Shown here one piece after another: positions 60,701-64,000 of a DNA stretch of 64,000 nt (position 1 is the first letter of the stretch; every line of letters begins with the position of its first letter). Source of the stretch: Chloroflexota bacterium (GTDB lineage: Bacteria > Chloroflexota > Anaerolineae > Anaerolineales > Villigracilaceae); contig JACRBJ010000012.1 of NCBI GenBank assembly GCA_016234555.1, positions 62,001 through 126,000 of the forward strand. Direction: 5' to 3'. The notes under the pieces are model-generated. The model made no database searches and was not told the DNA's origin. It saw only the letters and a list, made by a program, of their open reading frames with translations. The position numbers and the translations under genes are program-made.

Positions 60701-63659
60701 ACAAGGCTCGCTGGCGGCGAAGGGCGCCGTCATCGCTTCGTTGTTCATTCTCGCCGAGCGCGGATTGAATTACCTGAAGACAAGAGGGGATGTAAAGAGA
60801 AGACTGCGCGCGCTGGCGCGAATGGTCTGGGTTCTCTTTTGGCGTCCTCTGCTGGTGGTGGGTTGGGTGGCTTCGGCTGGGACGATTGGACTGTCCCTCG
60901 TCCGCAACTTGATCTGGCTCGGCGGCGGACGGATTCAACAGACCTGGGCTGCGGTGGGGTTGACCATCATCGTCGCCTTGTACGCGCTCTCGGCGCGGAT
61001 GTTCCGACAGGCGCGTTTCGTCTGGCTTGCTGCCTTCCTTTCCTTCATCCCATGGACGATCTATCATAATCTCGGCTGGTTTACCTCCTACGATCCGAAG
61101 TTGACGGAGTTCGCGGCGGCATGGGTAGTTCTGGCATGGCTGAGTTTTTTGGTCAGCCTGGGCGTGGCGCGATTTGCCAAATCATCCTACGTCATTCCGC
61201 TGAAGACATTCACACATATCCTATTACCGTTCTCGATGTTGTGGGCGGTGGCGGATACCGACGTGAGTCTTATCACGGTTGGGTTGTCCATCGCCCTGTA
61301 TTTGGTTTCCGCATGGTTGCTTTATCACCGCGTCAAGCAACAAGACCAGGTCGTTTCTGCGATTTCCGCTACGCGATTCCTGTATCCTGCTTTCGGATTG
61401 ATTCCACTGTGGTTCGTCTATTTGCTGGATTGGCTGCTGCCGATGGCGCGGCACGAACATTTTGGGCTGATGTTGCTTCCCTTCGGTGTCATCGGACTGG
61501 TTGCTGGTCTGCGCCTCGAACGGATTGCGCCCTGTCCCGAACTTAAACGCGCCTACGGTTTGCCCGCCTACATCGTTGGGTATGCGACTCTTGTGGTTGG
61601 CACATTGCTCACGGCGCACATCACAGGTCTGCTGGTGATGGTCCTGCTTTATGACGCGCTCCTGCTGGCGGCGTCGGCGTGGATTTTCAAGAATCCGCTG
61701 TGGGTGTATCCCGCGTCCGCAGTGGGGGCGCTGGCGTTCGCCTTCGCGCTTGGCGAAGGAAATGTCCCAGCCAACAGACAAGGCTGGTGGTTGATTGGTC
61801 TTGCGGCAAATTATCTGCTCATCGGCTGGGTGCTGCGCCGCATGAAATTACCTTCCTACGCCGCTGGTGTGATGACGGTTGGCTTTGCCTTGATTGCGTT
61901 TGGCTTGCCGCCCTCAAGCAGGGACCAGGTTGGCGCGATGTGGGGGTATGCGGGCGCGGCTCTGCTTTACGCGGTCAGCGCGTTTTGGTTGAGACAGCCT
62001 TTATTGCTTGTCCCTGCCAGTGCGTTGGTCGTCGTGCCGTATGCGGTGGCTTTACAACGTTCCGATTTGCAAGCGGATTTTTACGGACTGGCTCTAATAC
62101 CTGGAGCAGTCATTGCGCTCGCTCTCGGCTGGCTGGCGGATAGATACTTCGGCGCGTGGAAGGATTTCCCTTGGGATAAGCCGCTTCACTGGGCGACCGC
62201 CTTCGTGGACAGGTTGCTGGGCTGGTGGGGATTCTCGCCTTACGCTTTGGGCTTTGGGCTGGCTTTCTTCGCCCCGCTCTTTTGTGGTGACCGCTCCGAC
62301 TTGCGAGCGTTGACCCTGACGCTTTTGACCGTCATCTGCGGTTGGGCTGTCTTCCACTTTAGGCTGCGCGGCTGGCTGTTCGCCGCGCTTCTGGCTTTGC
62401 ACTTTGCGGTGACCAGCTTCTTCCATTATCTCGATTGGAATTTCTTTTATTTGGCAGAAGAATGGTGGCTGCGCTTCATGCCGTTGACCGTTACGATGGC
62501 GGCTTTGGGTTTGTTCATCGAAAAACGTTTCAAAGAAGACTCGCCGCTCAACTCAGGCAAAATGACCGTGGGCTGGTCGCGGGTATTTTATCTCTTCCTC
62601 GCGGCGGATATGTTCTTCGGTCAAGTTGGCAGTATCAGCGGGACTTATGCTGGCATGACGGTGACGTTGATTCATATGCTGTTGTGCGCGGTGCTGGCGT
62701 CGGTTTGGTTGTCGGGCGGCTTGGCAATCCTGAGCGGATTTTTGGGAGTCGTCGCGCTGCTGCAATGGTACTCTGCGCTGGACATCACGCTTGAGAATTT
62801 GCCTATCATGCTTGCGGCGCTGGCTCTCGGCTACGGAAGCCTCGGGCTGGGATACAAACTCCTGAAACGGCGACCAACTCAAGGCGCGGAAAAGGAATCC
62901 GCCTTGTGGGGGCTGCCATGGCTGACGGTTTGGGAAAGTCCATTAAGCGGATGGAGTCTCACCCTGTCGCTTTTCTCCCTGCTGTTGACCTTAATCATCG
63001 GCTTCGACCTTGCTACCTGGATCGTTCGCGCGTTGTTTGGGCTCGCCTTCCGAGACTTCGTTGATTTCGAGACGGTACGGATGGCGGTTTGGGTGCTCTC
63101 GTTGACGGGGCTTTTGTATGCGCTTGCAGCGGCGGCGTATCGTAGGCTGCGCGTCGGATATCTTGCCATGGCGATGTTGATCGGCGCGTGGTATCTGTAC
63201 GCGTTCTTCATCAACGCATGGGACAACCTGCGAGTTGTCCAGTGGTATGCCATGCCTGTGGGTTTGTATTTGCTCGGCATCGGATTCCTTGAATGGAACC
63301 GCGGGAACAAACTGCTGGGACGCTGGCTGGATTACGCCGCGATGCTGTTGATGATGGGTTCGCTGTTCTGGCAGACGTGGGTGTTTGGCTGGTGGTTCGC
63401 GCTGACGTTGATGGCGGAAGGACTCGCCTTCATGTTCGTCATGGGAGTGGGGCGGCGGCTGAGGAGATTCTTCTACGCGGGGCTGACGGGCGCGATGCTC
63501 GCCGTGTTGGGTCAATTGTTGAATTCTTTGCAAAACGTCAATCAGTGGCTGGTCTTTGGCTTGATCGGGTTGCTAATGATCGCAGGTGCTGTCACCATCG
63601 AGCGTAACATGGAAGCCATCAAGACCTGGCGCGATGAAGTGGCGGAGACGTGGGAATAA
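57771..63659 (+). CDS. Giant polytopic membrane protein with N-terminal zinc ribbon
   Basis: The 1,962-residue protein begins with a zinc ribbon (Cys3, Cys6, Cys17, Cys20: CPKC and CPQC). A cytoplasmic region of about 210 residues with coiled-coil-like stretches follows. From about residue 235 to 1,940 hydrophobic helices follow almost without break, perhaps 45-55 in all, separated by short charged loops. I recognise no transporter or glycosyltransferase motif; the pattern is like the DUF2157/DUF2339 type of large membrane proteins of unknown function. Start 57771 is chosen because of the -10 box and because it places the zinc ribbon at the N-terminus. Confidence 0.85.
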   Translation: MRCPKCQSGNFETNKPCPQCGFQGEAARLEELGHLQWLLNQMEGWTELNVEATSLFNLKKIYSTRLKTALIDLGLRPRSFTPFEAEHAWVKLVHLEALFEKVTEWSNAGYFVLDLRDPVVTQRAHAEELRQRLEDYQRPDLLQTDQTRLDTLNFLLDNIDILKSRRWFKSKVEADQAAAPLKAERQEIQIRLGLIAAPKVEEPVQAEVVPVIKPVEAVPALPSKPIQERFWTAVLSERTLQGLIFFGILLLFAAAISFVIWGWKDFPALVRVAIPSGFTVLFFALGWLVQTRTKMHRSGIALSAIAALFIPIDCYITFFTYTSATRDWGNFWFWTSLLCVIAYVVSTLVIQSRFFGYLTGMAVGSLAMSVIEVTRDFTHLSQDWFTASLSVVAAGMVILAVWIARTKEAGRWRVFAEPFRYLGLIVPGVLMPLTLVMRLVTRDTFDALHYAMTVNWFVGGFIFGWGAVQYRSRSLGTLATISLPISVYMGQAAFFHNANINPAWHAFGLACLTPLYLYVGKRLLDIKDDSVLQSHGRTATTWGVALVIVAALYSLTDLGSGAPAAASHAVLAFSVAMASIVYQRPRYLYGASFFSFTALTFVMTELELNLSDLSVGWISLAIGHILLALYLGKRLSTDSVTDTRTETDGWLEYLSPLVDAAYAIAGLALLPPLAPYNGDRMVYALGNWLMLSAWGAHLAYKQTPGFLTRDDETDASSKKKWWLTDWLLTGAVYHWFAALPLPLWVWITFTVNDHPADYRLPLALAVLAWGMVFASHWLRFTDWACRIPWRLVGLVTSVIAVISAFNIAPHGYTPPLTLLLVGLLYFADTISSLEAVEFYPAGLVTAWGLMSLLDKAGWDTEPITFSLCLLIVVYFLAGLEAERRRSATFKFLAPLYVTAHLLTLFALARIAFNPLDELLFSQKWTEAMQLWGAADLIILAAIYALFAWGCYKEGWAHVAAWLGCAGGGLIAIVYSSGQGSLAAKGAVIASLFILAERGLNYLKTRGDVKRRLRALARMVWVLFWRPLLVVGWVASAGTIGLSLVRNLIWLGGGRIQQTWAAVGLTIIVALYALSARMFRQARFVWLAAFLSFIPWTIYHNLGWFTSYDPKLTEFAAAWVVLAWLSFLVSLGVARFAKSSYVIPLKTFTHILLPFSMLWAVADTDVSLITVGLSIALYLVSAWLLYHRVKQQDQVVSAISATRFLYPAFGLIPLWFVYLLDWLLPMARHEHFGLMLLPFGVIGLVAGLRLERIAPCPELKRAYGLPAYIVGYATLVVGTLLTAHITGLLVMVLLYDALLLAASAWIFKNPLWVYPASAVGALAFAFALGEGNVPANRQGWWLIGLAANYLLIGWVLRRMKLPSYAAGVMTVGFALIAFGLPPSSRDQVGAMWGYAGAALLYAVSAFWLRQPLLLVPASALVVVPYAVALQRSDLQADFYGLALIPGAVIALALGWLADRYFGAWKDFPWDKPLHWATAFVDRLLGWWGFSPYALGFGLAFFAPLFCGDRSDLRALTLTLLTVICGWAVFHFRLRGWLFAALLALHFAVTSFFHYLDWNFFYLAEEWWLRFMPLTVTMAALGLFIEKRFKEDSPLNSGKMTVGWSRVFYLFLAADMFFGQVGSISGTYAGMTVTLIHMLLCAVLASVWLSGGLAILSGFLGVVALLQWYSALDITLENLPIMLAALALGYGSLGLGYKLLKRRPTQGAEKESALWGLPWLTVWESPLSGWSLTLSLFSLLLTLIIGFDLATWIVRALFGLAFRDFVDFETVRMAVWVLSLTGLLYALAAAAYRRLRVGYLAMAMLIGAWYLYAFFINAWDNLRVVQWYAMPVGLYLLGIGFLEWNRGNKLLGRWLDYAAMLLMMGSLFWQTWVFGWWFALTLMAEGLAFMFVMGVGRRLRRFFYAGLTGAMLAVLGQLLNSLQNVNQWLVFGLIGLLMIAGAVTIERNMEAIKTWRDEVAETWE

Positions 63660-63672
63660 GGATGAAGGTTGA

Positions 63673-64000
63673 ATGATGAAGGATGAAACGAAAGGCACAA
63701 TCTCGGTTGGGTTGAAGCAAGCCATCATGACAATCAGCCTTATCCTGATTCTCGTGGGGCTCCCGTTGAGTATTGGTTTTTTATGTGTGGCGGTGCCAAG
63801 CTATTCCGACTTGGGAATTATCTTAGGCGCTTTCAGTTTTCTGGCTGTGGTACTTACCCTTGGTGTTGGGCTGGTGACACTCATCCACATCAGCAGTTCC
63901 ATTGGAAACAAACCATCGAAACCGATGCTGCTTCCTCCCATGCCTTTGATGATCGGCGTATTTGTTTTATTGCTCATGGTTGCCGTTCCCATCTTCATCA
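63673..64000 (+). CDS. Small membrane protein, 3' end beyond window
   Basis: An open frame from ATG 63673 (with a second ATG at 63676 and GAAGG upstream) runs to the right edge, 109 codons so far. It has three hydrophobic segments (about 18-42, 48-72 and 91-109) and a short polar linker SSSIGNKPSKPML. No family is recognised. It lies 13 nt after the giant membrane protein gene and is probably co-transcribed. Confidence 0.65.
   Translation, partial: MMKDETKGTISVGLKQAIMTISLILILVGLPLSIGFLCVAVPSYSDLGIILGAFSFLAVVLTLGVGLVTLIHISSSIGNKPSKPMLLPPMPLMIGVFVLLLMVAVPIFI

Noticed and set aside
60222..61067. Minus-strand frame of 281 codons within the giant membrane protein
   Set aside because: It is polar, Gln/Arg-rich and antisense to clear transmembrane helices, the usual shadow of hydrophobic codons.

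Overview
The window looks like chromosome of an anaerobic or facultative member of the Chloroflexota, probably class Anaerolineae (inference). The reasons are the mix of an NAD-linked [NiFe] hydrogenase with a formate dehydrogenase operon, lipoproteins with Thr/Pro-rich stalks, a MalT-like STAND regulator, SdrD-type repeat surface proteins and many two-component pairs. The DNA is moderately GC-rich by eye. I see no rRNA, tRNA, CRISPR array, transposase or phage gene.

Layout. (1) 1-6038, minus strand: a very long secreted surface protein with DUF11-like and SdrD_B-like repeats, cut by the left edge. (2) 6461-8011: a GAF-PAS histidine kinase. (3) 8202-10637: a signalling cassette of two DRTGG proteins, a CBS-pair/RsbW-like ATPase fusion and a PHP phosphoesterase. 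(4) 10808-22962: a large redox operon with NuoE-like protein, histidine-kinase-like ATPase, [2Fe-2S] protein, NuoF fused to a GltD/NfnB-like flavoprotein, a second NuoE and NuoF, a selenocysteine formate dehydrogenase (in-frame UGA at 18948 with a bacterial SECIS hairpin), a ferritin-like protein, FdhD and a FocA-type formate channel. (5) 23061-25336: a NarL-type two-component pair. (6) 25695-31058: a complete hoxEFUYH bidirectional [NiFe] hydrogenase operon and its maturation protease. (7) 31321-36733: a CBS protein and three tandem paralogous LysM-M23 lipoproteins. (8) 36858-45701: mixed accessory genes (DUF4405 membrane protein, two-component pair, DUF3788, PhzF, AraC/GyrI-like regulator, C45-type hydrolase, MalT-like regulator). 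(9) 45897-50202: a MacAB-like exporter. (10) 50400-54690: a small membrane protein beside an attC-like sequence, a NYN/LOTUS protein, an OmpR-type two-component pair, a lipoprotein and a glutaredoxin. (11) 54892-57662: polysaccharide genes. (12) 57771-64000: a 1,962-residue polytopic membrane protein and the start of another membrane protein.

How the parts fit. Formate (4) and H2 (6) both exchange electrons with NAD(H) through NuoE/NuoF-type diaphorases. Three promoters (upstream of 8202, 10808 and 25695) carry 18-bp inverted repeats resembling the Rex (NADH/NAD+ sensor) operator just after the -10 box, so regions 3, 4 and 6 may form one NADH-responsive regulon. The two NuoF modules of region 4, one carrying an NADPH-type flavoprotein, together with the DRTGG/CBS/PHP cassette that normally accompanies [FeFe] hydrogenases but here precedes a formate dehydrogenase, are the most interesting part of the window. 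A second genome-wide theme is a -10 hexamer 5-7 nt before the start codon of at least nine genes, which predicts leaderless mRNAs.
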